A stretch of 64,000 bases of DNA from Pseudorhizobium pelagicum (lineage in GTDB: Bacteria; Pseudomonadota; Alphaproteobacteria; Rhizobiales; Rhizobiaceae): assembly GCA_000722615.1 (NCBI GenBank), contig JOKI01000011.1, positions 62,001 through 126,000 on the forward strand, read 5' to 3'. The position numbers and the translations under genes are program-made. Below the pieces are notes generated by a model, which worked only from the letters and a program-made list of their open reading frames with translations, did not search any database and had not been told where the DNA came from. Shown here piece by piece: positions 10,737 to 21,199 of the stretch (its first letter is position 1; every line of letters starts with the position of its first letter).

Positions 10737-13700
10737 TGAAACTCGAAGATCTGGCGGAAGATGCCCGGTGCGATGATCGACAGCGGGTTGATCGTCAGCC
10801 GAGGCTGATCGAACGGCCCTTCCATCTTGAAGGTGATCCCGAGCAGACCGCGGTCGCGCCCATTGCCGAGGATGACCCCGATGATCGGCAGTTCCGCAAA
10901 GAGCCGGTTCAGGCCATAGGCCGGCATGAAGGTGCCGGTCATGTCCATGTTGCCGCGCGAATCGCGCAGGACGCCCTGGAAGCTCGCGCCGATCTGCTCT
11001 CCCCGGACGATGCCGTTTTCGACAGACAATGCACCGCCCTGATAGACGACGCGTGCGAACCCGCGCTGGAACTTCGCCGAACTGACGTCGATGTCGCGCT
11101 TGACCGCCGCGTTCAGGCTTCGCTGCTGTTCACCCACCGGCGTCGACACGAGCGACTGCAGCCGCTCCTCGTTCATCAACGCGAAATTGCGCAGGTCCAG
11201 CGAACCGCTCCAGACGTTGTCGCGCTGGGCTCTCAGGCTGACATTGAGCAGACCACCCTGGATCCGGTCGTAGAGGTTGGCAAAGCGTGCCACCGCGCCG
11301 GCATCGCCACTGGTGACAGAAATCGTTTCGGATTGATTCATGCTGCTGACGACCGCCGCGCCGCTTTTCGTGACGGCAGAGAAGTCGGCCTTGGAGATCG
11401 TTCCGTTGCTGGTTTCAAACAGCATCGTCACATTCGAGAGACGCTCGTCGCCGAAGCCGATCATCTGGCCCAGTTCAGCCTTGATCGTGGCGCTGCCGTT
11501 ATCGCCGCTGCCCGACGATCCGCCGGCGCGCAGACGCGTCAGTACCGGGCGCATGTCTGCCGAGGCCCCCGAGATGGAGACGTCGAAGCCGCCTTTCCTC
11601 TGCTTCAGAGACACCTGAAAGTCATCGCCCGGCGACAGCTGAACGCCCGACAATTGCGCCGACTGAAGCTGTCCACCCGACAGCGCCATCTCGCCCTGGG
11701 CACCAAATCCGTCCCCATCCAGGCGAAAATTGCTGATGCTTTCCTTGGTGCCGTCGCTGGCGATCTCGAAATCGGCTGTTGTCGGAATGCCATTGCCCTT
11801 CGTCCACCCGATCCACGGCACCGAAAGCGTCGAGCGGGTCAGGTCGAGAGAGACGCTCTGGCGGCTGTCGTCGACACGGGTAATCTCCGCCTGGATCGTC
11901 CCGTCGACGATGTCGGACAGACCGGGCACGAGCTTCTCGCGCTGCTGGTTGTCCAGGGTCGCCTTGATGATCCGTTCCTTGGCGACCGTCGACGCTTTGC
12001 CGATCGGCTCGACCAGCGTCACCTCAGCAGGCACGCCGTCGATGGCTGCCTTGGCCGTCAGTCGGGCGGCCTTCATGTCGACGTTCAACAGGCCGTTGAC
12101 ATCGCTGATCTGGCGACCGGAGAACGCCGGCCCGACGTCGACGTCGGCCAGCTCGATCTCGGCGCTCCATTCCGGCTCCGGCGGCTTCTGGTCGGAGATC
12201 AGCCCCAGACGCGCCTTGACCCTGGCCGTTGCCGTTCCGCCGAAATCATCCGGCTTGAATTCGGTTTCCTTCAGCGCGTTCAGGGGGCGGAAGTTGGCCA
12301 GTTCGGCCACGGCATTGGCATCCCCGGATATCTGGATGGCAAGATCGGCCATGAGCGGCTTGGTATAGGTGGACGCAACGGTGAACTGGCCTTCAGCCAC
12401 CTTCACCGATCGCCCGGACGGGAAATAGGAGGCGCCGCTTTCGATCGCCACGTTCAGCCGCTCGCCCTTGAGGTCGAAGCTCGCGTCCAGATCGCGCAGC
12501 GGCGGAATATCACCCGGCAGGTTCAGGCGGGCGTCCTGCATGTTGAAGGCGATGCGCAATTCATTGGCATTGAGATCCAGCGGATGGCCGGGTCCCTTCA
12601 TCCGGCCGGCCGGAATGAAGACGGCGATCGAGCCGTTGGTGGCCGTGCCGCCGTAGACATTCTCCAGCACCCATGTCCGCGGCTTGTTGGCCATCCAGAA
12701 CGGCCAGAACTGCTTGATCCCTGCGACTTCCATCGTCGGGAGCTGACCGCCGAAACTGATCTCCGGGGATGCATCTCCCAGCTGGATCATCAGCGAACCG
12801 GCCATCGAGCCCAGCGGGCTCGACAGCAGCATGTCGTTCACCTGCAGCTGACGGTCGGCCGACAGGTAGCGTCCCGAAGCCCTGAGGTCGAAGACGGCTG
12901 GCGCTTCGCCGGAGCCTGCTGCGGTCGCCTTCCCGCCGCTGACGAGCAGGCTGAGGCCGAATCCTGGCCGGGTGTCTGCGGGATCGAGCCGATTGAGGTC
13001 GACCACGGCTCCGTTGAGCGGAAGGATGGTGGTTCCGAAGCGCACCTCCGAATCCAGGATCTCGAGAGAATTCTTGCCGAAGTCATAGGTCGCCTTGATC
13101 AACCCGCCGGAAAGCTCCTGGGCCAGCCCGTCGAAATAGAAGAGGCCGGTGGAGGGCCGCAACGTCGCCTTGATCGACGGCGTCGTCGTTTCGCGTGCGC
13201 GCACCGCCTCGACATCGAGATCGATCGTCCCCTGCACGCCGTCACGGGGCGCCCCGTCGTCGGCCCGGCGCAGGAGAAAGGGCGTCGTTTCCAGTCCTGT
13301 CAGGGTGGCCTTCAGCGACGACGAGACGCCGTCGATCACGGCAGCGGTGGCCTGCAGCCGTGCGGGCTGCCCATCGAGCGCGACGTCACCTACGACGGAG
13401 ATCTCCCCCGGAGCGGTGCGGGTGAGGTCGAGGCCAGCCACTTCCAGTGCAATCGGCTTGCGCCCCGGCGCGGCGGGCATGAGCACCTCGATACCCGACA
13501 GGCTGATCGTGTTGGTGCCGGTGCGCTCCATCAGTCCACGCGCTTCGTCGAGACGCTGGAACGCCTGCTCGAGAACCGCCGGCAGGGCATCGACACGCAC
13601 CTTTGCAAGCGCCATCGGGTCCCCGGGCGGCAGAGCACCCGTATCGAGCTGGATGCCATCGGCCTCCATATGCCGAATGGAAATCCGGCCCGCGGCAAGG

Positions 13701-14122
13701 GCAAGCGGATCGATCGCCATGCGCAGGGCGGCAGCCCGCGTCAGGTGCTGCCCGGACGCCTGTTCGACGATGTGCACGTCGCGGGCCTCCAGGGCGAGGC
13801 GAAAATCGGAATCGAAGCGGATCGCGGCGGAGCCGACCGTGGCCGTGTACCGGGGTCCCAGCGCGCTGTTCAGCGCGTCGTTTGCCCGTGCCGACAGCGC
13901 GCCATCGACAGCACCACCCTCGATGGCGAAGAAGGCGCTTGCGACCGCTGCCAGAACCAGAAACGTTACGACGGTGCACATGCGCCAGAGCCTGCGCATG
14001 CGGGAACGCGACGGCGGGCAATGAACGATCATCGGGTCTTCGGCCTGCGCCGAAGGCAAGGTGTGCAGCGGCGTGAATTCATTTCTGCCGAAGCTGACCT
14101 TTTCGCCGCGAATTTCCGCCAT
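10733..14122 (-). CDS. Large AsmA-like / DUF3971 envelope protein
   Basis: About 1129 residues. After a polar N-terminus MAEIRGEKVSFGRNEF comes one signal-anchor (around MRRLWRMCTVVTFLVLAAVASAFFAIEGG); the rest is a long beta-rich periplasmic region. The C-terminus carries the AsmA-type stretch with GAVARFANLYDRIQGGLLNV, VVYQGGALSVENGIVRGEQIGASFQG and a final MTGTFMPAYGLNRLFAELPIIG block, as in YhdP/TamB-class proteins. Those proteins form hydrophobic grooves that move phospholipid to the outer membrane, so a lipid-transfer role is a family-based inference. The start at 14122 is chosen from the conserved-looking N-terminus; a GTG at 14164 and an ATG further in are alternatives. Confidence 0.82.
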   Translation of the reverse strand: MAEIRGEKVSFGRNEFTPLHTLPSAQAEDPMIVHCPPSRSRMRRLWRMCTVVTFLVLAAVASAFFAIEGGAVDGALSARANDALNSALGPRYTATVGSAAIRFDSDFRLALEARDVHIVEQASGQHLTRAAALRMAIDPLALAAGRISIRHMEADGIQLDTGALPPGDPMALAKVRVDALPAVLEQAFQRLDEARGLMERTGTNTISLSGIEVLMPAAPGRKPIALEVAGLDLTRTAPGEISVVGDVALDGQPARLQATAAVIDGVSSSLKATLTGLETTPFLLRRADDGAPRDGVQGTIDLDVEAVRARETTTPSIKATLRPSTGLFYFDGLAQELSGGLIKATYDFGKNSLEILDSEVRFGTTILPLNGAVVDLNRLDPADTRPGFGLSLLVSGGKATAAGSGEAPAVFDLRASGRYLSADRQLQVNDMLLSSPLGSMAGSLMIQLGDASPEISFGGQLPTMEVAGIKQFWPFWMANKPRTWVLENVYGGTATNGSIAVFIPAGRMKGPGHPLDLNANELRIAFNMQDARLNLPGDIPPLRDLDASFDLKGERLNVAIESGASYFPSGRSVKVAEGQFTVASTYTKPLMADLAIQISGDANAVAELANFRPLNALKETEFKPDDFGGTATARVKARLGLISDQKPPEPEWSAEIELADVDVGPAFSGRQISDVNGLLNVDMKAARLTAKAAIDGVPAEVTLVEPIGKASTVAKERIIKATLDNQQREKLVPGLSDIVDGTIQAEITRVDDSRQSVSLDLTRSTLSVPWIGWTKGNGIPTTADFEIASDGTKESISNFRLDGDGFGAQGEMALSGGQLQSAQLSGVQLSPGDDFQVSLKQRKGGFDVSISGASADMRPVLTRLRAGGSSGSGDNGSATIKAELGQMIGFGDERLSNVTMLFETSNGTISKADFSAVTKSGAAVVSSMNQSETISVTSGDAGAVARFANLYDRIQGGLLNVSLRAQRDNVWSGSLDLRNFALMNEERLQSLVSTPVGEQQRSLNAAVKRDIDVSSAKFQRGFARVVYQGGALSVENGIVRGEQIGASFQGVLRDSRGNMDMTGTFMPAYGLNRLFAELPIIGVILGNGRDRGLLGITFKMEGPFDQPRLTINPLSIIAPGIFRQIFEFQ

Positions 14123-14230
14123 TCCTGAATAAACTCGCCTCTGGTGCGCCAATGATCTGGTCACCGACCAAATCAGTATACATGATTTGCGGCCTCATCC
14201 CTCAACATACTGGCGAAAGAAAGGACTACG

Positions 14231-14695
14231 ATGACCGAATTGAAAGCCGGCGACGCTGCCCCCGAATTCAACCTGCCCACAGCGGGAAACGGATCGGTCG
14301 CCCTGGGCGACTTGAAGGGCCAGAACGTCGTTCTCTATTTCTACCCCAAGGACGACACGAGCGGCTGCACGACCGAGGCGCTGGCCTTCACGGAGCTGCT
14401 GCCGCAGTTTACAGACGCCGGAGCAACCGTCATCGGCGTCTCGCCCGATCCGGTGTCAAAGCATGACAAGTTCGCCGCCAAACACGGCTTGAAGATCATC
14501 CTCGCCTCGGATGAAGACAATGCCGCGGCCCTCGCCTACGGCGTTTGGAAGGAGAAAAGCATGTATGGGCGCACCTACATGGGGATTGAGCGCTCGACCT
14601 TTCTCATCGGGCCTGACGGCCATCTGCGAGCCGTCTGGCCGAAGGTGAAGGTGGCCGGGCATGCGCAGGACGTCCTGGCTGCCCTCAGGGGGTAA
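14231..14695 (+). CDS. bcp: Thioredoxin-dependent peroxiredoxin Bcp/PrxQ
   Basis: Reduces peroxides in the cytoplasm using thioredoxin. It has 154 residues with a thioredoxin-like fold: APEFNLP start, YFYPKDDTSGCTTEA with the peroxidatic Cys, and GVSPDPVSKHDKFAAKHGL typical of Bcp. The resolving Cys found in many family members five residues after the first (CTxEAC) is Leu here, so this copy must act as a 1-Cys type or use another resolving thiol. An AAAGGA ribosome site precedes the ATG. It is divergent from the AsmA-like gene. Confidence 0.92.
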   Translation: MTELKAGDAAPEFNLPTAGNGSVALGDLKGQNVVLYFYPKDDTSGCTTEALAFTELLPQFTDAGATVIGVSPDPVSKHDKFAAKHGLKIILASDEDNAAALAYGVWKEKSMYGRTYMGIERSTFLIGPDGHLRAVWPKVKVAGHAQDVLAALRG

Positions 14696-14793
14696 TCAGC
14701 AGGCATTTTTCCGGGTCGCAGGAAAGGCTCCATTAACCTTAACCAGGTGTAATCCCCTGATCGAATGCCAAGCGGATCGATCAGGGGACGATA

Positions 14794-16068
14794 TTGACGC
14801 AGCCGGGAGACAGAAGAGGATTTGCTCAGAAACGGCCCGAGCATGTCGTGATCCTCGCCAGAGGCGACAAGATCCGCCACATGACCATCCGCCCCTGGAT
14901 GGCTGCAGTGACCGTCTGCTTGATCGCCGTTCTCTCGGTCGCCTATCTCGCGGCGACCGCCTATCTCTTTTTTCGCGACGACCTGATTCGAGTCGCGGTC
15001 GCGCGGCAGTCGCACATCCAGCAGGAATATGAGGATCGGATAGCAGCGCTGCGCACGCAGCTGGACAGCGTGACGTCGCGGCACCTCATGGATCAGCAGG
15101 TTCTGCAGCAGAAGGTCGAGAAGCTGCTGGAGCAGCAGGATGCGCTGTTTTCCCGGCACGGCAAGCTCGGGCCGCTCCTGGAACGTGCGCAGGAATCAGG
15201 GTTGATGCCCGCCGGCAGCGACAGTACCGGCGGTGAAGATCCGGAGCGTCAGGCATCGGTCGGCGGTGGCATACAGGCCATCGACGCCCTGCTCGGCTAC
15301 ACGGCAGCAGCAAGCGCGCCGGGCCTCGCCTATGCTCCGTTGCGCGAAAGCAGGGCGGAGCGGACTGATCTCGTGTTCTCTAGGGTCGATTCGTCGCTGA
15401 GAGATATCGAGCAGGAGCAATTGGCGAAGATCGCCGGCCTTACGGTGGATGCGTCTCAGACGGCCGACGCGATTGCCAGCATTCTGAAGAGGACCGGCGT
15501 CAACATTGACGCCCTCACCACGGCCAGCGACGAAGGCGTGGGCGGGCCCCTTCTGGAGCCGGAGACCGCCGTTGCAGCATTCGATGATTCGGTGCACGGC
15601 CTGGATGCGGCGCTCAGCCGCCTCGAAGCGGTACGCGAAACGGCAAAGGCCCTGCCCTATGGCAGTCCGGCGCCCGGACGGACGATGACGAGCCGTTATG
15701 GCAACCGCGTGGATCCCTTCCTGGGCAGGCTTGCGCTGCACGCCGGCATCGATTTTCGGGCCAGCACGGGCGAGAAGGTGTTCAGCGCCGGCGCGGGCAC
15801 CGTCGTGGCCGCCGAATTCTCGGGCGGTTACGGAAATCTGGTCGAGATCGACCATGGCTACGGCATCACCACGCGCTATGGTCACCTGTCGCGCATTCTG
15901 GTCTCCGCGGGCGATGAGGTCGCTGCAGGCGCGGTGATCGGCAGGGCCGGATCGACAGGCCGGTCGACAGGCCCGCATATCCACTACGAGGTCCGGCGCG
16001 ACGGTCGCGCCATCGACCCGGTCCACTTCCTGAACGCCGGCATGAAACTAGGTACCTACCTGAACTGA
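14794..16068 (+). CDS. M23 (LytM) metallopeptidase with N-terminal TM and coiled coil
   Basis: Probable murein endopeptidase or LytM regulator acting in the periplasm; 424 residues. The start is TTG at 14794 with GGGGA upstream, giving MTQPGDRRGFAQKRPEHVVILARGDKIRHM, then one TM (about 35-57), a coiled coil (about 70-125) and a linker. The C-terminal LytM domain (about 285-415) has all zinc ligands: HAGID, then GHLSR, then HIHYE. The N-terminal half resembles the DUF5930 part of rhizobial M23 proteins. Active-site residues are intact, so it may cut cross-links rather than only activate amidases. It is probably monocistronic. Confidence 0.88.
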   Translation: MTQPGDRRGFAQKRPEHVVILARGDKIRHMTIRPWMAAVTVCLIAVLSVAYLAATAYLFFRDDLIRVAVARQSHIQQEYEDRIAALRTQLDSVTSRHLMDQQVLQQKVEKLLEQQDALFSRHGKLGPLLERAQESGLMPAGSDSTGGEDPERQASVGGGIQAIDALLGYTAAASAPGLAYAPLRESRAERTDLVFSRVDSSLRDIEQEQLAKIAGLTVDASQTADAIASILKRTGVNIDALTTASDEGVGGPLLEPETAVAAFDDSVHGLDAALSRLEAVRETAKALPYGSPAPGRTMTSRYGNRVDPFLGRLALHAGIDFRASTGEKVFSAGAGTVVAAEFSGGYGNLVEIDHGYGITTRYGHLSRILVSAGDEVAAGAVIGRAGSTGRSTGPHIHYEVRRDGRAIDPVHFLNAGMKLGTYLN

Positions 16069-16257
16069 CAGCGTCGGAATGACTATTTCTTGGGAAACGT
16101 CACCGCATTGCCCCATTGTTCACCACGTGACGGCAAAGGAGGCTTGGTTTCCTTGACTTTGCAGCTGTTTCCTCCTATTTGGCACCCAACTGTCGGGCAG
16201 ACACTTTGCGCCGACGCTTGAGTTCTATGTAGAACCGGAACGGATACAGATTTCCCT

Positions 16258-17787
16258 TTGACAACATTCGCTGATCTTGGCCTGAGCCAGAAAGTCCTCT
16301 CTGCTGTGACCGACGCGGGTTACACGGTACCCACGCCAATCCAGGCGGGCGCCATCCCCTTCGCGCTGCAGCGCCGCGACATTTGCGGCATCGCGCAGAC
16401 CGGCACAGGCAAGACGGCGTCCTTCGTGCTGCCGATGCTGACGCTTCTGGAAAAGGGTCGAGCCCGGGCGCGCATGCCGCGCACGCTGATCCTCGAGCCG
16501 ACGCGGGAGCTCGCCGCCCAGGTCGCCGAGAATTTCGAAAAATACGGCAAGAACCACAAGCTCAACGTCGCGCTGCTGATCGGCGGCGTATCGTTCGACG
16601 AGCAGAACCGCAAGCTGGAACGTGGCGCCGACGTGCTGATCTGCACCCCCGGCCGCCTGCTCGACCATTGCGAACGCGGCAAATTGCTGATGACCGGCGT
16701 CGAGATCCTCGTCATCGACGAAGCCGACCGCATGCTCGACATGGGCTTCATCCCGGACATCGAGCGGATCGCCAAGATGATCCCGTTCACGCGCCAGACA
16801 CTGTTCTTCTCGGCGACCATGCCGCCGGAAATCCAGAAGCTGGCCGATCGCTTCCTGCAGAACCCGGAACGCATCGAAGTGTCGCTGCCGTCCTCGACGG
16901 CGACCACCGTGACGCAGCGCCTCGTCGCCGCGCACAACAAGGACTATGAGAAGCGCGCCACCCTGCGCGATGTCATCAAGGCCCAGGACGACCTGAAGAA
17001 CGCCATCATCTTCTGCAACCGCAAGAAGGATGTCGCGGATCTGTTCCGTTCGCTGGAACGCCACGGCTTTTCGGTCGGCGCCCTGCACGGCGACATGGAC
17101 CAGCGTTCGCGCACCACCATGCTGCAGAGCTTCCGTGACGGCGAGATCCAGCTGCTGGTGGCCTCCGACGTCGCCGCGCGCGGCCTCGACCTCCCCGACG
17201 TCGGCCACGTGTTCAATTTCGATGTGCCGATCCATGCGGAAGACTACGTCCACCGCATCGGCCGCACCGGCCGCGCCGGTCGCTCTGGCAAGGCCTTCAC
17301 GCTGGTGACACGTTCGGACACTAAGTATCTGGACGCGATCGAGAAGCTGATCGACAAGAAGATCGAGTGGCTGGACGGCGACATTTCAGCGTTGCCGGCT
17401 CCGATGGAAAGCCAGGAGAGCGGCGAGCGCGCCCGCAAAGGTCGCGGCAGCCGCGACAAGGATCGCAGCAGCGGCAGCAGCCGAGGCAGACGCAGTGAAT
17501 CTGCCCCGAAGGCAGCGGTTGAAGCCGAGATCGAGACACAGGAAGAAGTCGTCGTGGAAGCAACAGCGGAAAACGTGGCTCCCGAGCGTGAGCGCAAGTC
17601 TGATCGTCGGCCAGCGGCTCCCGCTCGCAGCGTTCGCCAGCCGAGCCAGCCAAGCCCTGCAAATGACGACCGTCGCGAACGGCGCAGCCGCCATCGCGAC
17701 CATGACGACGGCGGCCCGACCCCGGTCGGCTTCGGCGACGACATTCCCGCCTTCATGCTGATCGTTGCCAGCGCCGGCAAGGTCTGA
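16258..17787 (+). CDS. DEAD-box ATP-dependent RNA helicase, RhlE type
   Basis: 509 residues with the ordered helicase motifs: Q motif (residues 24-30, VPTPIQA), Walker A AQTGTGKT (46-53), PTRELA, TPGRLLDH, DEAD in VIDEADRMLDMGF, SAT, then the C-terminal RecA lobe with ASDVAARGLDLP and HRIGRTGRAG. The tail of about 130 residues is basic, Ser/Arg-rich and low in complexity, typical for RNA-binding tails of RhlE. The start is TTG at 16258, which gives the usual MTTFADLGLS. It is followed 6 bases later by a Nudix gene, so the two are probably co-transcribed. Confidence 0.93.
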   Translation: MTTFADLGLSQKVLSAVTDAGYTVPTPIQAGAIPFALQRRDICGIAQTGTGKTASFVLPMLTLLEKGRARARMPRTLILEPTRELAAQVAENFEKYGKNHKLNVALLIGGVSFDEQNRKLERGADVLICTPGRLLDHCERGKLLMTGVEILVIDEADRMLDMGFIPDIERIAKMIPFTRQTLFFSATMPPEIQKLADRFLQNPERIEVSLPSSTATTVTQRLVAAHNKDYEKRATLRDVIKAQDDLKNAIIFCNRKKDVADLFRSLERHGFSVGALHGDMDQRSRTTMLQSFRDGEIQLLVASDVAARGLDLPDVGHVFNFDVPIHAEDYVHRIGRTGRAGRSGKAFTLVTRSDTKYLDAIEKLIDKKIEWLDGDISALPAPMESQESGERARKGRGSRDKDRSSGSSRGRRSESAPKAAVEAEIETQEEVVVEATAENVAPERERKSDRRPAAPARSVRQPSQPSPANDDRRERRSRHRDHDDGGPTPVGFGDDIPAFMLIVASAGKV

Positions 17788-17793
17788 CCTTCC

Positions 17794-18213
17794 GTGTCCG
17801 CCAAGCCAGGCATTGATTTTCCTGGTGTCGGCGCCGGTCTTCTGATCCGGCGCGAGGACGGCATGGTGCTGCTTTACCGGCGCTTGAACGCGCCGGAAGC
17901 CGGCCACTGGAATATCGTTGGCGGCAAGGTCGACCTCATGGAAACGGCCGCCGATGCGGCAAGGCGCGAGGCCGAAGAGGAAACCGGGCTGCGTATCGGG
18001 CGCGTCGAATTCCTCTGCTCCGCCGAAGGCATCATTGCCGCCGACGGCCAGCACTGGATCTCCCTCATCTACACGACGACCGATTTTTCCGGAGAGCCGC
18101 AACTGACGGAACCGGACAAGCTCAGCGACTTCGGCTGGTTTTCACCCGAAGCGCCGCCTGAACCGCTGTCGACATTCACGCGGACCGCCTTCGCGGCGCT
18201 GAAAACCGCCTAG
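17794..18213 (+). CDS. Nudix hydrolase
   Basis: Hydrolyses a nucleoside diphosphate linked to some group X; the substrate is not predictable. 139 residues with a complete Nudix box at residues 44-66: GX5E (GKVDLME), X7, then REAEEETGL. The GTG start at 17794 lies six bases after the helicase stop. The N-terminal FPGVGAGLLIRREDG strand layout resembles MutT/ADP-sugar pyrophosphatase-like members. It converges on the TfoX-like gene. Confidence 0.9.
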   Translation: MSAKPGIDFPGVGAGLLIRREDGMVLLYRRLNAPEAGHWNIVGGKVDLMETAADAARREAEEETGLRIGRVEFLCSAEGIIAADGQHWISLIYTTTDFSGEPQLTEPDKLSDFGWFSPEAPPEPLSTFTRTAFAALKTA

Positions 18214-18219
18214 CGGCCT

Positions 18220-18540
18220 TCACTTCTGCGCGCGGACCGCAGCCTCATAGGCAAGCCGCAGCCATTTGGCCATTTCTTCGGGATCATCGAGCGCTTCGTC
18301 CGGTATGCTCCAATAGGGCATGGCGACCGGCTTGCCCTTCTTGCTCTCGTAGGACCATTGACGCGCGCCAGCGGACTCGAAGTGCGGCGCTGTCGCGGCA
18401 TCGGCCTTCAACAGGATCTCCCCGGAAACCTCCAGCGCCAGGATCAGTCCGTTGTGATAGATGCCCTTGCCGCCGAACATGCGGCGGATCGAGACCGGTC
18501 CGAGCGGCTCGAACATCTCCTCGATCGCGGCATTGTCCAT
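18220..18540 (-). CDS. TfoX/Sxy N-terminal domain protein
   Basis: Small cytoplasmic protein (106 residues) made only of the TfoX N-terminal fold: IEEMFEPLGPVSIRRMFGGKGIYHNGLILALEVSGEILLKAD, then a short C-terminal helix. The TfoX C-terminal domain of competence regulators is absent. Single-domain members are common in alphaproteobacteria, with no firm function. It is the last gene of a minus-strand run, three bases after the stop of the molybdopterin-binding/MobA-like gene. Confidence 0.85.
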   Translation of the reverse strand: MDNAAIEEMFEPLGPVSIRRMFGGKGIYHNGLILALEVSGEILLKADAATAPHFESAGARQWSYESKKGKPVAMPYWSIPDEALDDPEEMAKWLRLAYEAAVRAQK

Positions 18541-18543
18541 CGC

Positions 18544-20177
<1,634 letters not shown>

Positions 20178-20181
<4 letters not shown>

Positions 20182-20873
20182 TCCGTGGTGACGATGTCGC
20201 GCCGGCGGTAGGCCTGCACGATCTGCGCCAGGATCGCCACCGCGATCTCCTGCGGCGTTGCGGCCCCGATGTCGAGACCGATCGGCGCTGCGATCCGGGC
20301 GATGGCGGCGTCGCTCAGGCCCTGTTCCTGCAGCCGGGCGACGCGTTTTGCGTGTGTCTTGCGGCTGCCGAGAGCGCCGACGTAGAAGCAGCCCTTATGG
20401 AGCGCGTCGGCGATCGGAAAGTCGTCGATCTTCGGGTCGTGGGTGACGGCGACGAGGGCGCTATAGGCATCGAGCGGCCGAGCCGTCAGGACGTCTTCGG
20501 GCCAGTCGGCGGTGAGTTCGACATCTGCGAAACGCTCGGGCGTCGCAAAGGCCGTCCGCGGATCGATGATCGCGAGATCATATCCGGCGATCGGCGCCAG
20601 CCGTGCCAGTGCCTGGCTGATGTGAACGGCGCCGATCACCACGATCCGCGGCGGCGGCAGATAGACGTTGAGGAAGAGATTGCGGCCGGCGACATCGACG
20701 GCAGCGGCCTTGCCGGACCGAAAGGCAGCGGCGACATGATCGCCCAGGCTGCCCGCCACGACCTCACCCTCGAGGATGACCCGCGATCCTCCGGCGTCCA
20801 TGTCGGTCACGAGCACGGCGGCCTGCCGGTTCTTGCGAGCGGCGTTCAGGGTGCGCAGCGATCCGATATCCAT
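20178..20873 (-). CDS. XdhC/CoxF-like protein, Rossmann domain
   Basis: 231 residues. It begins MDIGSLRTLNAARKNRQAAVLVTDMDAGGSRVILEGEV and contains the C-terminal Rossmann part of XdhC (PPPRIVVIGAVHISQALARLAPIAGYDLAIIDPRTAF, then VAVTHDPKIDD, then GALGSRKTHAKR). XdhC proteins bind the molybdenum cofactor and help to insert its sulfurated form into xanthine-dehydrogenase-family enzymes. Its ATG overlaps the previous stop as TGATG, and its own stop overlaps the next GTG. The full XdhC function appears to be shared with the smaller ORF upstream. Confidence 0.9.
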
Positions 20874-21199
20874 CAGCCGAGCCTTTCGACATAGACGCGG
20901 ATCGTGCCGCCGCAGGACAGTCCGACCCGCCAGGCGGTTTCGTCCGCTACGCCGAACTCCAGCATCTTCGGCTCGCCGCTGCCGATGACCTCCTGCGCCT
21001 CGGCGATCACCGCGCCTTCGACGCAGCCACCGGAGACGGAACCCTCGAAGTTGCCGTTCTCGTCGATGACGAGATGGCTGCCGGCGGCCCTCGGCGCCGA
21101 TCCCCAGGTGTCGATGACGGTGGCAATGGCCACGGACCGGCCCTGCGTCCGCCATTCCTCGGCGATCTGCAAGGGGTCAAGCGGATCGAGATCGCTCAT
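20873..21199 (-). CDS. XdhC/CoxI N-terminal domain protein
   Basis: 108 residues consisting only of the XdhC_CoxI domain: LQIAEEWRTQGRSVAIATVIDTWGSAPRAAGSHLVIDENGNFEGSVSGGCVEGAV, with the conserved Cys of GGCVE and a second in SCGGTIRVYVE. The start MSDLDPLDPLQ at 21199 is preferred to the ATG at 21235. It overlaps the end of the VWA gene by 23 bases and the next gene by one base, so translation is tightly coupled. In single-gene XdhC proteins this domain precedes the Rossmann domain; here the two are separate genes. Confidence 0.87.
   Translation of the reverse strand: MSDLDPLDPLQIAEEWRTQGRSVAIATVIDTWGSAPRAAGSHLVIDENGNFEGSVSGGCVEGAVIAEAQEVIGSGEPKMLEFGVADETAWRVGLSCGGTIRVYVERLG

Noticed and set aside
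10736..14128. A 1130-codon open frame on the plus strand
   Set aside because: It is the antisense shadow of the AsmA-like gene. Its translation is Arg/Asp/Gly/His-rich without domains, whereas the minus strand has a signal anchor and AsmA motifs.
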